DNA of 64,000 nt from Paucibacter aquatile. Lineage in GTDB: Bacteria; Pseudomonadota; Gammaproteobacteria; Burkholderiales; Burkholderiaceae_C. The notes beneath the pieces were generated by a model, which ran no database searches, was not told the origin of the DNA, and saw nothing but the letters and a program-made list of their open reading frames with translations. The stretch covers positions 682,001 to 746,000 of the forward strand of contig NZ_POSP01000001.1 in assembly GCF_002885975.1 (NCBI RefSeq), in the 5' to 3' direction. Position numbers and translations under genes: made by a program. Numbering within the stretch: the stretch's first letter is position 1; each line of letters begins with the position of its first letter. This document shows positions 24,003 through 33,139 of this stretch, piece after piece.

Positions 24003-24866
24003 ATGGCCAGATTGATTGCCTTGTTGCTGCTGGCCAGTTTGCTCAGCGCTTGTTCGCCACGGTTGATGCTGGTGCGCAGTGTGGCGGACGAGCTGGCCAG
24101 CCAAGGTCCGGCGGAAGAGGAAGATCTGGGCCTGGCGCGTGAATCCGCCGCCTTTTACCTGAAGCTCTCGGAATCTCTGCTGCGCCAGACGCCGGACCAT
24201 CTCGCTCTGGCCGAATCGGTGGCCGGCGGTTTCACCCAGTACGCCTTTGCTTTCGTGGCCTTCGAGGCCGAGCGCCTGGAGAGCCGCGACGCCCGCACCG
24301 CGTTGCAGCTGCGCCAGCGCGCCGCGCGCTTGTACTTGCGCGCCCATCGCCATGCCATGGCGGCCTTGGAAGCCCGGCATGGCGGCGGCTTGCGTCAGGC
24401 CTTGCAGATGGCACAGCCGCTGCCGCCCCTGCCGAGCGATCAGGTGGGCCTGGCCTACTGGGCCGCAGCCTCCTGGGCGGCCTACATCTCCTTGTCCAAG
24501 CACAACCCCGACATCGTGGCCGATCTGCCGCAGGCCCAGCGCCTGGCTGAACTGGCCTGGGCCACCCAGCCCCTGCATGGCGAGGGCGCATTGGCCGCGC
24601 TGCTGGGCACGCTGGAGGCTGCGCGCCCTGGCGGCAGCAGCCGCCGTGCCGAGGCCTTTTTCGCGCAAGCGCTGACGGCCGCGGCCGGCCGCAATGCCGG
24701 CGTGTATGTCGGCCAGGCCGAGTCGCTGGCCCAGCCCGCTGGCGACCGCCCGGCCTTTGAGGCCTTGCTGCGCCAGGCCCTGGCCGTTCCAGGCAACAGC
24801 CTGGGCAATCAGCTGATGCGCCAGCGCGCGCAGTGGCTGCTCGACAGTGCCGACGATTTGTTCTGA
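24003..24866 (+). CDS. TatT-like lipoprotein of a TRAP transporter (TPAT type)
   Basis: A 287-residue lipoprotein: the N-terminus MARLIALLLLASLLSAC ends in a lipobox with the acylated cysteine at residue 17. The rest is alpha-helical with TPR-like repeats rich in Ala, Leu and Arg. It resembles the TatT family (Treponema Tp0956), which associates with TRAP substrate-binding proteins as a periplasmic partner. The two genes that follow encode DctP and fused DctQM, the same order as in TPAT loci, which supports the assignment. The ATG at 24003 begins the signal peptide. Confidence 0.82.
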   Translation: MARLIALLLLASLLSACSPRLMLVRSVADELASQGPAEEEDLGLARESAAFYLKLSESLLRQTPDHLALAESVAGGFTQYAFAFVAFEAERLESRDARTALQLRQRAARLYLRAHRHAMAALEARHGGGLRQALQMAQPLPPLPSDQVGLAYWAAASWAAYISLSKHNPDIVADLPQAQRLAELAWATQPLHGEGALAALLGTLEAARPGGSSRRAEAFFAQALTAAAGRNAGVYVGQAESLAQPAGDRPAFEALLRQALAVPGNSLGNQLMRQRAQWLLDSADDLF

Positions 24867-24923
24867 GGCCGCGGCGGCTCGTCACCGCGGCTTGCGCTGC
24901 AAACACCTAACTTCGACAACACC

Positions 24924-25943
24924 ATGACCCGAATCCACCGTCGCCATGCCGCCGCCTGCCTCCTGGCCCTGTGCACCGCCGGCGCGAGCTGGGCGCAAGC
25001 ACCGGTGCAGTTGCGCATCGGCAGCCTGGTGCCCAAGAACTCGCAGTACCACCAGCAGCTGATGGAGATGGGCGAGGGCTGGCGCGCCGCGCAGGGCAGC
25101 CAAGCCCGGTTCACGGTCTTCACCGATGGCAGCCAGGGCGGCGAGGCCGAGCTGGCGCGCCGCATGCGCATCGGTCAGCTGCAAGGCGCGCTGATGTCGG
25201 TGGTGGGCTTGCGCGAGATCGAGCCCACGGTGGCGGCCTTGCAGAACCTGCCCTTGTTGTTCCGCAGCTGGGAGGAGGTCGACCATGTGCGCGAGAAGAT
25301 GCGCCCCGCCATGGAGCAGCGGTTTCTGGAGCGGGGCTTTGTGGTGGTGGCCTGGGGCGATGCCGGTTGGGTGCGCTTCTTTTCCAAAGAGCCAGCGTCG
25401 CGGCCCGAAGACTTCAAGCGCATGAAGTTCTTTGCCTGGGGCTCGGAGCCCGAGCAGCAGGCCATCATGAAGAACCTCGGCTACACGCCGGTGCCGCTGG
25501 AGACCGCCGACATCCTGCCGGCCATGCAGACCGGCATGATCCATGTGGTGCCCGCAACCCCGTACTTCGCGCTGGCCAGCCAGATCTACAACACGGCATC
25601 GAACATGCTGGACATCAACTGGGCGCCCATCGTCGGCGCCCTGGTGGTCACCAAAAAGGCCTGGGACGCCATGAGCCCGGCGGCCCAGCAGGCGCTCAAG
25701 GTCGGCGGCGAAAAGGCCGGCCTGGCCATGCGCCAGCAAGCGCGCCGCGAGGTGGATGAAGCGGTCGAGGCCATGAAGAAGCGCGGCCTCAAGGTCAACA
25801 AGCCCACACCCGAGCAGATGCGCGAGTGGAGCGAGCTGGCCGAGCGCCTCTATCCGCGCATTCGCGGCAGCATGGTGCCGGCCGAAACCTTTGATGAGGT
25901 CTTTCAGCACCTCAAGGCCTACCGCGCCAGCAGGGGTCTGTGA
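24924..25943 (+). CDS. TRAP transporter substrate-binding protein, DctP family
   Basis: A 339-residue periplasmic protein. The signal peptide is the first 25 residues (ending GASWAQA). The mature part carries the DctP pattern: LRIGSLVPKNSQYHQ, a central LPLLFRSWEEVDHVREKM, and the conserved arginine region near FKRMKFFAW that usually binds the substrate carboxylate. TRAP systems import carboxylated or related organic acids using ion gradients; the exact substrate is unknown. Its stop overlaps the GTG start of the permease gene. Confidence 0.9.
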   Translation: MTRIHRRHAAACLLALCTAGASWAQAPVQLRIGSLVPKNSQYHQQLMEMGEGWRAAQGSQARFTVFTDGSQGGEAELARRMRIGQLQGALMSVVGLREIEPTVAALQNLPLLFRSWEEVDHVREKMRPAMEQRFLERGFVVVAWGDAGWVRFFSKEPASRPEDFKRMKFFAWGSEPEQQAIMKNLGYTPVPLETADILPAMQTGMIHVVPATPYFALASQIYNTASNMLDINWAPIVGALVVTKKAWDAMSPAAQQALKVGGEKAGLAMRQQARREVDEAVEAMKKRGLKVNKPTPEQMREWSELAERLYPRIRGSMVPAETFDEVFQHLKAYRASRGL

Positions 25944-27820
25944 GCATGCGCTTGGAAGTGGCGCCGAACCTGTCCCGCACGCCGCCGACGGTCAACCCTC
26001 TCACTCAAAGCCTGAGTCGCTTTGACGAAGGCATGGCTTCTCTGGCTCTGGCGCTGATGGTGCTGCTGCCGCTGGTCGAGCTGGCGCTGCGCCCCATGAT
26101 GGGCCGGGGCATCGAGAACGCGCCCGTGCTGGTGCAGCATCTGGGCCTGCTTCTGGCCATGTTCGGTGCGATCGCGGCCGAGCGCCACGGCCACCTGAGC
26201 ACCCTGGGCAGCAGCCTGGCCCAGCGGGGCGGCGAGCGCCAGCAGCGGTGGGTTCAGGCCTTCGCCAAAGGCGGCTCTGCCCTGTTGTGCGGCATGCTGA
26301 GTTGGGCCAGCTGGCGCTTTGTGGCCAGCGAGATCGAAACCGCGCATCCGCTGGCCTATGGGCTGCCGGTCTGGTGGGTGCAGGCCTGCATGCCTCTGGG
26401 CTTTGCCTGGCTGGGTGTCAAGCTGGGCATGCGCTGCGCAACCAGTCCTTTGCCTCAGATTGCCTGCGGCTTGCTGCTGACGCTGGGCGGCTGCTTGCTG
26501 GCCGCCGTGGTCGATGGTCAGGGCGGCCGGCTGTGGCCGCCCTTGGCGCTGCTCCTGCTTGCTCTCGTGGCCGGTGCGCCGGTGTTCGCGGTGCTGGGCG
26601 GCCTGGCGCTGGCCTTGTTCTGGAGTGATGGCCTGCCGCTGGCGTCCATCGCTTTGTCGCACTACCAGATCACGGTCAACCCCTCGCTGCCGGCGCTGCC
26701 CTTGTTCACCTTGGCCGGTTTGGTGATGGCGCGCACCGGCGCAGCGCAGCGCCTGGGCGCGCTCTTTGTGGCCTTGTTCGGCGGCGGCGCGCGCGGCACG
26801 GTGCTGGCGGCGGCGGTGCTGTGCTCGGCCTTCACGGCCTTCACCGGTGGCAGCGGCGTGACCATTCTGGCGCTGGGTGGCTTGCTGCTGCCCTTGCTGC
26901 GCAATGCCGGCTACCCGGAGCAACGCGGCATCGGCCTGGTCACCAGTGCCAGCGCCCTGGGTGTGCTCCTGGCCCCCTCGGTACCCTTGATCATGTATGC
27001 AGTGATCGCCCGGGTGCCCATCATGGACATGTTCCTGGCCGGCTTGCTGCCGGCGCTGGTGATGGTGGTGTGCCTGCTGCTGTTCGGCGGCTTTCTGCGG
27101 GGCAATGCCAGGGCGGATCCGGTGCTCAGCTCGCGCCCGAATGCGCGTCAGGCGCTGGCGGCGGCCTGGACGGCCAAATGGGAGCTGCTGGCGCCGGTGG
27201 TGGCGATCGGCTCCCTGGCCGGCGGCCTGGCCACCCCCACCGAGAGCGCCGCATTGACGGCCGCCTATGCGCTGCTGACCCAGGCTGTGGCGCACCGTGA
27301 GCTCAGCTGGCGCCTGCTCGGGCGCTGCCTTTCGGAATGCGCGCAGCTGATCGGCGGCGTGATGCTGATTCTTGGCATGGCGCTGGCGCTGACCAATTTC
27401 CTCGTCGATGCGGGCATTCCCGATCTGGCCGTGGAGTGGGTGCAGGGGGCGATTCCCAACAAATACCTCTTTTTGCTGGCGCTGTGCGCCTTCCTGTTTG
27501 TGGCTGCCGCCTTGATGGAGATTTTTGCGGCCATCGCCGTGCTGGTGCCCTTGCTGCTGCCGCTGGCGCAGAGCTACGGCATCGACCCCGTGCACTTCGG
27601 CATCATCTTTCTGGCGGCGATGGAGGTCGGCTTCCTTTGCCCGCCGGCGGGCATGAACATCTACTTCGCCGCCGCCATGTTCGGCAAGTCCATTCGCTAT
27701 GTGGGCCGGGCGGTCTTGCCGGCCATGCTGGCCATCTTTGTGGGCACGCTGCTGATCGCGCTGCTGCCGGCGCTGAGTACCGGGCTGGCTGCGCTCATGG
27801 CCCGAGCCCCTGCCGTCTGA
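25940..27820 (+). CDS. TRAP transporter permease, fused DctQ-DctM
   Basis: A 626-residue inner-membrane protein. The first 170 residues form the four-helix small DctQ subunit and the remainder the large DctM subunit, with PSVPLIMYAVIARVPIMDMF near 346 and GIIFLAAMEVGFLCPPAGMN near 553, the expected DctM signatures. The fusion explains why no separate dctQ gene exists. GTG at 25940 overlaps the stop of dctP (GTGA); an ATG two codons later is an equal candidate. It completes the TatT-DctP-DctQM operon. Confidence 0.92.
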   Translation: MSMRLEVAPNLSRTPPTVNPLTQSLSRFDEGMASLALALMVLLPLVELALRPMMGRGIENAPVLVQHLGLLLAMFGAIAAERHGHLSTLGSSLAQRGGERQQRWVQAFAKGGSALLCGMLSWASWRFVASEIETAHPLAYGLPVWWVQACMPLGFAWLGVKLGMRCATSPLPQIACGLLLTLGGCLLAAVVDGQGGRLWPPLALLLLALVAGAPVFAVLGGLALALFWSDGLPLASIALSHYQITVNPSLPALPLFTLAGLVMARTGAAQRLGALFVALFGGGARGTVLAAAVLCSAFTAFTGGSGVTILALGGLLLPLLRNAGYPEQRGIGLVTSASALGVLLAPSVPLIMYAVIARVPIMDMFLAGLLPALVMVVCLLLFGGFLRGNARADPVLSSRPNARQALAAAWTAKWELLAPVVAIGSLAGGLATPTESAALTAAYALLTQAVAHRELSWRLLGRCLSECAQLIGGVMLILGMALALTNFLVDAGIPDLAVEWVQGAIPNKYLFLLALCAFLFVAAALMEIFAAIAVLVPLLLPLAQSYGIDPVHFGIIFLAAMEVGFLCPPAGMNIYFAAAMFGKSIRYVGRAVLPAMLAIFVGTLLIALLPALSTGLAALMARAPAV

Positions 27821-27851
27821 ATCACACGCCCGAGGGCCGCACGGCCATGAT

Positions 27852-28784
27852 TCAAGCCGCTGCGGCCGCAGCCTGCCTGCTGCGGAGCAGGCCTTCGATG
27901 CTGTAAATCGCCAGGGCTGCCCAGATCAAGCCAAAACCCACCAGTCTCGTGGCTGCAAAAGGCTCGTGGTACAGCCACACGCCCAGCATGAACTGGATGC
28001 TGGGCGAGATGTACTGCAGCAGGCCCAGCGTGGCCATGGGAATGCGCCGCGCACCGGCGGCGAACAGCAGCAGCGGCGCGGCGGTCAGCGGGCCGGCGAA
28101 GAGCAGCCAGAGCAGGGTGGAGGGCGCCTCGGCGCCATGGGACAGCGCGCTCTGGCCCTGCCAGGTCCACCAGGCCATGGCCGCGGCCGCCAGGGGCGCC
28201 AGCAGCAAGGTCTCCAGGGTCAGGCCTTCCAGCGCGCCCAGGCTGGCGATCTTGCGCAGCAGGCCGTAGACGCCGAAGCTGGCCGCCAGCACCAGGGCCA
28301 CCCAGGGCAGGCGGCCGGTCTGCAGCGTCAGCCACAGCACGCCCGCCGCCGCCAGGGCCACGGCCAGCCACTGCAGCGGCCGCGGGCGCTCATGCAGCAC
28401 CGCAAAGCCCAGGGCCACATTGACCAGGGGGTTGATGAAGTAGCCCAGGCTGGCATCGAGCACATGGTCGTTCTGCACCGCCCAGACGTAGGTCAGCCAG
28501 TTCACCGACAGCAGCAGGGCCGAGAGCAGAAAGGCCGCCAGCACCTTGGGCTGGCGCAGCACCTGGCCCAGCCAGGCCCAGCGCTTGAGCACCGTCAGCA
28601 CCCCCAGCAGGAACACCAGGCACCAGAGCGTGCGGTGGGCCACCACCTCCAGCGAGGGCACCTGGGCGATCTGCTTGAAATAGAGCGGGAACAGGCCCCA
28701 GAGGGTGTAGGACAGGGCGGCGAAAAGCACCCCGCGGCTGGCCGAGGTGGCGGCTGAAGAGGAGGGGGCGGGGCTGCGGTTCAT
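27852..28784 (-). CDS. rarD: RarD-type EamA transporter
   Basis: A 310-residue inner-membrane protein with ten hydrophobic segments. The pattern GVLFAALSYTLWGLFPLYFK at residues 18-37, VVAHRTLWCLVFL, SVNWLTYVWAVQNDHVLDASLGYFINPL (in pieces: SVNWLTYVWA, ASLGYFINPL) and LGLLQYISPSIQFMLGVWLY is diagnostic of RarD, the chloramphenicol-sensitivity protein family. Substrate unknown. The ATG at 28784 is chosen over an upstream start because the RarD core begins shortly after it. It is convergent with the TRAP permease. Confidence 0.92.
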   Translation of the reverse strand: MNRSPAPSSSAATSASRGVLFAALSYTLWGLFPLYFKQIAQVPSLEVVAHRTLWCLVFLLGVLTVLKRWAWLGQVLRQPKVLAAFLLSALLLSVNWLTYVWAVQNDHVLDASLGYFINPLVNVALGFAVLHERPRPLQWLAVALAAAGVLWLTLQTGRLPWVALVLAASFGVYGLLRKIASLGALEGLTLETLLLAPLAAAAMAWWTWQGQSALSHGAEAPSTLLWLLFAGPLTAAPLLLFAAGARRIPMATLGLLQYISPSIQFMLGVWLYHEPFAATRLVGFGLIWAALAIYSIEGLLRSRQAAAAAA

Positions 28785-29008
28785 GCCTGCATTGTCGGCC
28801 CAGGCCGGTGCGCGGGCAGCGGTCAGGTGTGCCAAGGATGTCAAAAGTCATGTCGGGCAAATACGTGCTTCGCAAGGGCCAGCGCGCATGGCCCAATCGC
28901 GAATCCTGTGGCGTGTAAGGCTTGAGGGTCAGGTCTTGCCAATGGCCCGGGACGCCGGCTCAGCTCCTGGCGCCGACTTCGTGACTCTGCACACCTCAAG
29001 GTCTCTTC

Positions 29009-30958
29009 ATGCCCATGCGCTCTTCTTCGCCGGTGGCGTCCGCCGCACTGTTTGCTTGCTTGCTCTTGGGTTCTGGCGCGGTGCTGGCTCAAGCAGCCGG
29101 CTCTTCGGGCAGCGCCGCCCCGGCGCCCTATGACTTCAAGGCCAACTACACCAAGTACGAGTACCGCATCCCGGTGCGCGACGGTGTGCGCCTGGCCACC
29201 ACGGTCTACGTGCCCAAGGACAGCAGCAAGAAGTACCCCATCCTGATGACGCGCACGCCCTACAGCTGCGCGCCCTACGGCTCCGACCGCTACAGCGGCC
29301 GCCTGGCGCCTAGCGAGGATTTCCTCAAGGCCGGCTACATCCTCGTCTGCCAGGACGTGCGCGGCCGCAATATGTCGGAGGGGCGCTTTGTCGAGATGAC
29401 GCCCCATGTGCCGAACAAGAAGAGCAAGAACGATGTTGACGAAAGCAGCGATATGCACGACAGCGTGCAGTGGCTGCTGGACCATGTGGCCGGCCACAAC
29501 GGCCGGGTCGGTATCTGGGGCAATTCCTACCCCGGCTTCTACAGCGCCGCGTCCATCATCGATTCGCATCCGGCCATCAAGGCAGCATCGCCTCAAGCGC
29601 CGATTGCCGATTACTACAAGGGTGACGACGGCTACCACGGCGGTGCCTTCATGCTGGCCCATAACTACGGCTTCTTCACCAGCTTCAAGCCCCAGCCCAA
29701 CCCCACCTCCGAGCCTTCGCGCTGGGGTGATTTCCGCTACAGCAGCGGCGATGCCTACAACTACTTCCTCAAGCTCGGCAATCTCAGCAATATCGCCAAG
29801 ACCCTGGGCACGCCGGGCAACCCCTACTTCAACGACCTGATCGAGCACGACAGCTACGACGAGCACTGGAAGCCGAAGTCCATCACCCCGCACCTCAAGG
29901 GCATCCGCGCCGCCGTGCTGACCGTGGGCGGCTGGTTCGATGCCGAGGATCTGCCTGGCCCTCTGGCCATCTACCGCAGCATCGAAACCCGCAACCCCGG
30001 CATCAGCAACCAGATCGTCATGGGCCCCTGGCGCCACGGCGGCTGGTTCCGCACCGCGGGCAAGTCCATGGGCTCGGTCAGCTTTGGCGGCAACAACAGC
30101 GAGTACTTCATGAAGCAGGTGATGCTGCCCTTCTTCGAGCAGCATTTGCGCGGTCAGGGAGAGGCCAAGATCGCCGAAGCCACCATGTTTGAGACCGGCA
30201 GCAATGTCTGGCGCCACTACCCGGCCTGGCCGCCGGCCGAAGCCAAACCGCGCCAGCTCTACTTCCAGGCCGGCGGCAAGCTGGACTGGAAGCGGCCCGA
30301 GGCCAGCGCAGGCACCGAGGCTGTCGACCGTTATGTCAGCGATCCCAACAAGCCCGTGCCCTTCACCAGCTACGCCGCCCAGGGCATGCCGGCCGAGTAC
30401 ATGGTGGGCGATCAGCGCTTTGCCGCCACCCGGCCCGATGTGCTGGTCTACCAGACCGAGGTGCTGGAACGCGACCTGACCGTGGCTGGCCCGATCAAGG
30501 CCCGGCTGTATGTGTCCACCACCGGCAGCGACAGCGACTTCATCGTCAAGCTGATCGATGTCTACCCGCACGACATGGAAGACGAAAGCCCTTCAGGCCC
30601 GCCGCCCAGCGACGTGCCGCCGCCGCGCCAGACCCTCAACAGCTACCAGCAGCTGGTGCGCGGCGAGCCGCTGCGCGCCCGCTTCCGCAAAGGCCTGGAC
30701 AAGCCCGAGGCCGTGGTGCCCGGCGAAGTGATGGCCCTGGACATCGAGCTGCCCGACGTCAACCACAACTTCCGCCGCGGCCACCGCCTGATGATCCAGG
30801 TGCAAAGCAGCTGGTTCCCCCTGCTGGACCGCAACCCCCAGCGCTTTGTGCGCATCAAGGATGCGGCACCCGAGGACTTCCAGCCGGCCACGCAGACCCT
30901 GTTCCGCGCGGGTGAACGGGCGTCGCAGCTGGAGATGCGGGTGATTGAGGGGCCGTGA
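29009..30958 (+). CDS. Secreted CocE/NonD-family hydrolase (alpha-amino-acid ester hydrolase type)
   Basis: A 649-residue alpha/beta hydrolase with a signal peptide of about 28 residues (ending GAVLAQA). The nucleophile is S173 in IWGNSYPGFYS. The other triad candidates lie in VGGWFDAEDLPG (Asp) and GPWRHGGW (His). The C-terminal 200 residues form the jelly-roll X-Pro dipeptidyl-peptidase C domain. Relatives are alpha-amino-acid ester hydrolases, glutaryl acylases and cocaine esterase, acting on esters or amides with acyl groups. It is a single-gene unit and probably periplasmic. Confidence 0.92.
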   Translation: MPMRSSSPVASAALFACLLLGSGAVLAQAAGSSGSAAPAPYDFKANYTKYEYRIPVRDGVRLATTVYVPKDSSKKYPILMTRTPYSCAPYGSDRYSGRLAPSEDFLKAGYILVCQDVRGRNMSEGRFVEMTPHVPNKKSKNDVDESSDMHDSVQWLLDHVAGHNGRVGIWGNSYPGFYSAASIIDSHPAIKAASPQAPIADYYKGDDGYHGGAFMLAHNYGFFTSFKPQPNPTSEPSRWGDFRYSSGDAYNYFLKLGNLSNIAKTLGTPGNPYFNDLIEHDSYDEHWKPKSITPHLKGIRAAVLTVGGWFDAEDLPGPLAIYRSIETRNPGISNQIVMGPWRHGGWFRTAGKSMGSVSFGGNNSEYFMKQVMLPFFEQHLRGQGEAKIAEATMFETGSNVWRHYPAWPPAEAKPRQLYFQAGGKLDWKRPEASAGTEAVDRYVSDPNKPVPFTSYAAQGMPAEYMVGDQRFAATRPDVLVYQTEVLERDLTVAGPIKARLYVSTTGSDSDFIVKLIDVYPHDMEDESPSGPPPSDVPPPRQTLNSYQQLVRGEPLRARFRKGLDKPEAVVPGEVMALDIELPDVNHNFRRGHRLMIQVQSSWFPLLDRNPQRFVRIKDAAPEDFQPATQTLFRAGERASQLEMRVIEGP

Positions 30959-31100
30959 GGCTGGATCGGTACTGCGGGCCCTGTTGATTCTTTGAATCCA
31001 CGGAATCAGAGATCGCTAGGCGCCTCCAACAGACGCATCAGGCCAAAGAACAAAGTTACTGCCGTGGATATTGTGAGTACGTCAAATGCCTTGAGAGCAT

Positions 31101-31484
31101 GTGCGGTGGATGGAAGCGCTGGTCAAATATGCGGCAGATTTTGTTAACGATCCGCATGTAACCAAGTTAGGGCCCAGAACAATGGAAGACCCAGTAGAGC
31201 TGCGCAAAGGTTTCGAGCGGGCTGGTCGCGCAGCAATCCGCGTCCAGCAAGAAGCCAATCGAGCTACTGGCGCACCTATGCAGGACCGGGAGATAGAAGC
31301 GCGTAAGTGGCTAGCCGAGCTCGATGAGGCTGATGCCAAAGAAGCAGCATCCAAACGAGACGCCCGGGAAGAGGAAACCTTGGCAATCGCCCGTGAGGCC
31401 AACAAATATGCGCGCAAAGCGAATATCTGGGCGGCAATCGCGGCACTCATTGCTGCTGTTGCCATGTATTTCGCCAAGTCGTGA
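31101..31484 (+). CDS. Small hypothetical protein with coiled-coil-like helix and C-terminal membrane segment
   Basis: I do not recognise this 127-residue protein. It has a charged, helix-forming middle (EARKWLAELDEADAKEAASK and repeated Arg/Glu/Ala) followed by one hydrophobic segment, IWAAIAALIAAVAMYFA, at the extreme C-terminus, so it would be tail-anchored. GTG at 31101 or ATG at 31110 could be the start. The codon use is less GC-rich than the neighbours (AAT, ATA, GAA and CAA codons are common), suggesting acquired DNA. Whether it is expressed is uncertain. Confidence 0.5.
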   Translation: MRWMEALVKYAADFVNDPHVTKLGPRTMEDPVELRKGFERAGRAAIRVQQEANRATGAPMQDREIEARKWLAELDEADAKEAASKRDAREEETLAIAREANKYARKANIWAAIAALIAAVAMYFAKS

Positions 31485-31693
31485 CGAGTCGTGTCGCGTT
31501 GCCTTAGCTTGCCCTTGCAGCGGACTGAATGCGGCGGCCGCTGGCGCACGACTTTGAGCTGCCCCATTCCGGCCTCCCGGCCGAGCACGCGCAGATCAGC
31601 GGTTCAACGGTAGCCGCCCGCTATGCGTCTGCCCTCTGGTGTTCACCGCCTTTACTTATCGCGCCAAGGTCCAAAGGCTCTGCAGCCCTAGCT
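31485..31693. other. Intergenic stretch without recognised features
   Basis: No gene, terminator or repeat was recognised in this stretch between the small membrane protein and the end of truC. Its base composition is less uniform than the flanks and it may be a remnant of acquired DNA. Confidence 0.4.
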
Positions 31694-32455
31694 TCAGCCC
31701 CACCCGAGCTTCTCCCTCCAGCCCGCCTGCCCCCAAGCCTCCCCCTCACTCGTCCGCCACTCCCCGCGCCCCAGCATCGCCTCCCACTCCGGCCCCGGCG
31801 CCGCGCGCAGCTGCAGCGCCTCTCCAGTCCATGGGTGCCGGATGTTCAGCTCCAGCGCGTGCAGCCACAGCCGCTGCTCGCCCAGAAAAGCCGCCACGGC
31901 GCGGTTGTGGGCACCCTTGCCGTGCGTGGCGTCGCCGATGATGGGGTGGGCGATGTGCTTGAGGTGGCGGCGGATCTGGTGGCGGCGGCCGGTGAGGGGG
32001 CGGGCTTCGAGCAGGCTGTAGCGGCTGGTGGCAAAGCGCGCGTCCACGGACAGCGGCCATTCGACCCGGGCCAGGCTGCGCCAGTCGGTGCGTGATTCCA
32101 GGAGGGGCTGGCCGGCCGAGGGCAGCTCGGGGTCACGGGCGAGCGGGTGCTCGATGCTGCCTTCCGCTGCCGCCGGCCAGCCGCGCACCAGGGCCAGGTA
32201 GCGCTTGCGGGCCTGGCCTTGCTCAAAAGCCTGGCCCAGCTGCGAAGCGGTGTCGGCGTCGAGCGCAAACAGCAGCAAGCCAGAGGTGCCTCGGTCCAGG
32301 CGGTGGGCCGGCCAGACGGGGCGGCCCAGCTGATCGCGCAGCAGCTGCAGGGCGAAGACCTGTTCCTGCGCGGCAATGCTGCTGCGGTGGACCAGCAGGC
32401 CGGCGGGCTTGGCGATGGCGACGAGGTGTTCGTCGATGTGGATGATCTGCAACAT
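31694..32455 (-). CDS. truC: tRNA pseudouridine(65) synthase, TruC-like
   Basis: A 253-residue RluA-family pseudouridine synthase. The catalytic aspartate is D54 in HRLDRGTSGLLLF; RPLTGRRHQIRRHLKHIAHP near 160 is the C-terminal signature of the TruC branch, which modifies U65 of tRNA-Ile and tRNA-Asp. There is no N-terminal S4 domain, as in TruC. The last 25 residues are Gly/Trp/Glu-rich and not conserved. The alternative is another short RluA-type enzyme. Confidence 0.88.
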   Translation of the reverse strand: MLQIIHIDEHLVAIAKPAGLLVHRSSIAAQEQVFALQLLRDQLGRPVWPAHRLDRGTSGLLLFALDADTASQLGQAFEQGQARKRYLALVRGWPAAAEGSIEHPLARDPELPSAGQPLLESRTDWRSLARVEWPLSVDARFATSRYSLLEARPLTGRRHQIRRHLKHIAHPIIGDATHGKGAHNRAVAAFLGEQRLWLHALELNIRHPWTGEALQLRAAPGPEWEAMLGRGEWRTSEGEAWGQAGWREKLGWG

Positions 32456-32719
32456 GGTTGGGGGTGAGTATTACCTGCGGCGCGGGGCGCGGGCAGAAAC
32501 CGGCACGGCTAACGCAGGGTGTCCGAGCCCATGGATGGGGCTGTTTTCTCCGGTAGCCATGAGGAAAACCTCGCGGCTGTGCGCTGTGCAAGCGCGCCCC
32601 ACCTTTCGGGGGGGATGGTGGGGCGGCGCCACGGTCGAAACAATCCTGTCATCGCCAGAACCCATCATTTGATTGCTGAAGAGAGCGCCGCAGCTTGGCG
32701 CAGTCAAGGAGTCCCCACC
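32456..32719. repeat. Intergenic region with strong inverted repeats
   Basis: No supported gene lies in these 264 bp. GCCCCACC at 32596-32603 pairs with GGTGGGGC at 32617-32624. AGCCC at 32528-32532 pairs with GGGCT at 32538-32544, followed by GTTTTC, a weak terminator-like shape on the + strand with no gene in front of it. Confidence 0.4.
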
Positions 32720-33130
32720 ATGCCGCAAGTCTTTCACGTCGGATATCGCTCACCCTGGGTCAGTGCCGTGGCCTGGGTCTTGATGTTGCTGGGCCTGGCC
32801 GGTTTGGGGCTGATGGGCTTTTGGCTGGGCAGTGGGGTGGGCGCCGGCCTGCCCAGCTTGCGCAGCGTCTGGGGCCTGGGCTTGATGCTGGCGCTGCTGC
32901 TGGCCTCGGGCTTGTGCATCACCGGGGGTCAAGGCTTGCTGCGCCGCTACGAATGGGCGCGCCGCCTCTGCCGCGGCCTGCTGGTCGCCTTGCTGCTGGC
33001 TTCGCCCATGCTGCTCTGGGTCAGCGGTTCGCACCTGCTGCTGGCCGCCCTGTGCCTGGTCTGGAGTGCCGCCATCCTGTGGACGGTGCACACGCTGAAC
33101 ACTCGCAGCGTGCGCCAGGAATTTGCTTGA
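32720..33130 (+). CDS. Small integral membrane protein, unknown function
   Basis: A 136-residue protein with four hydrophobic segments (about residues 12-32, 46-66, 78-95 and 100-120) and a short positively charged loop GLLRRYEWARRLCRG after the second. I do not recognise a named family. An AAGGAG-like ribosome binding site (CAAGGAGTC) lies 8 bases before the ATG at 32720, which supports translation. It is convergent with the ychJ gene. Confidence 0.7.
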   Translation: MPQVFHVGYRSPWVSAVAWVLMLLGLAGLGLMGFWLGSGVGAGLPSLRSVWGLGLMLALLLASGLCITGGQGLLRRYEWARRLCRGLLVALLLASPMLLWVSGSHLLLAALCLVWSAAILWTVHTLNTRSVRQEFA

Positions 33131-33139
33131 TCGGCCGCT

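Noticed and set aside
25919..27595. Gln/His/Arg-rich open frame opposite the TRAP permease
   Set aside because: A shadow of the DctQM membrane gene; no start signal or domain.
28820..28860. Pho-box-like TGTCA repeats before the CocE-type hydrolase
   Set aside because: Only two GTC cores occur and their spacing is 12 rather than 11 bases, without further units.
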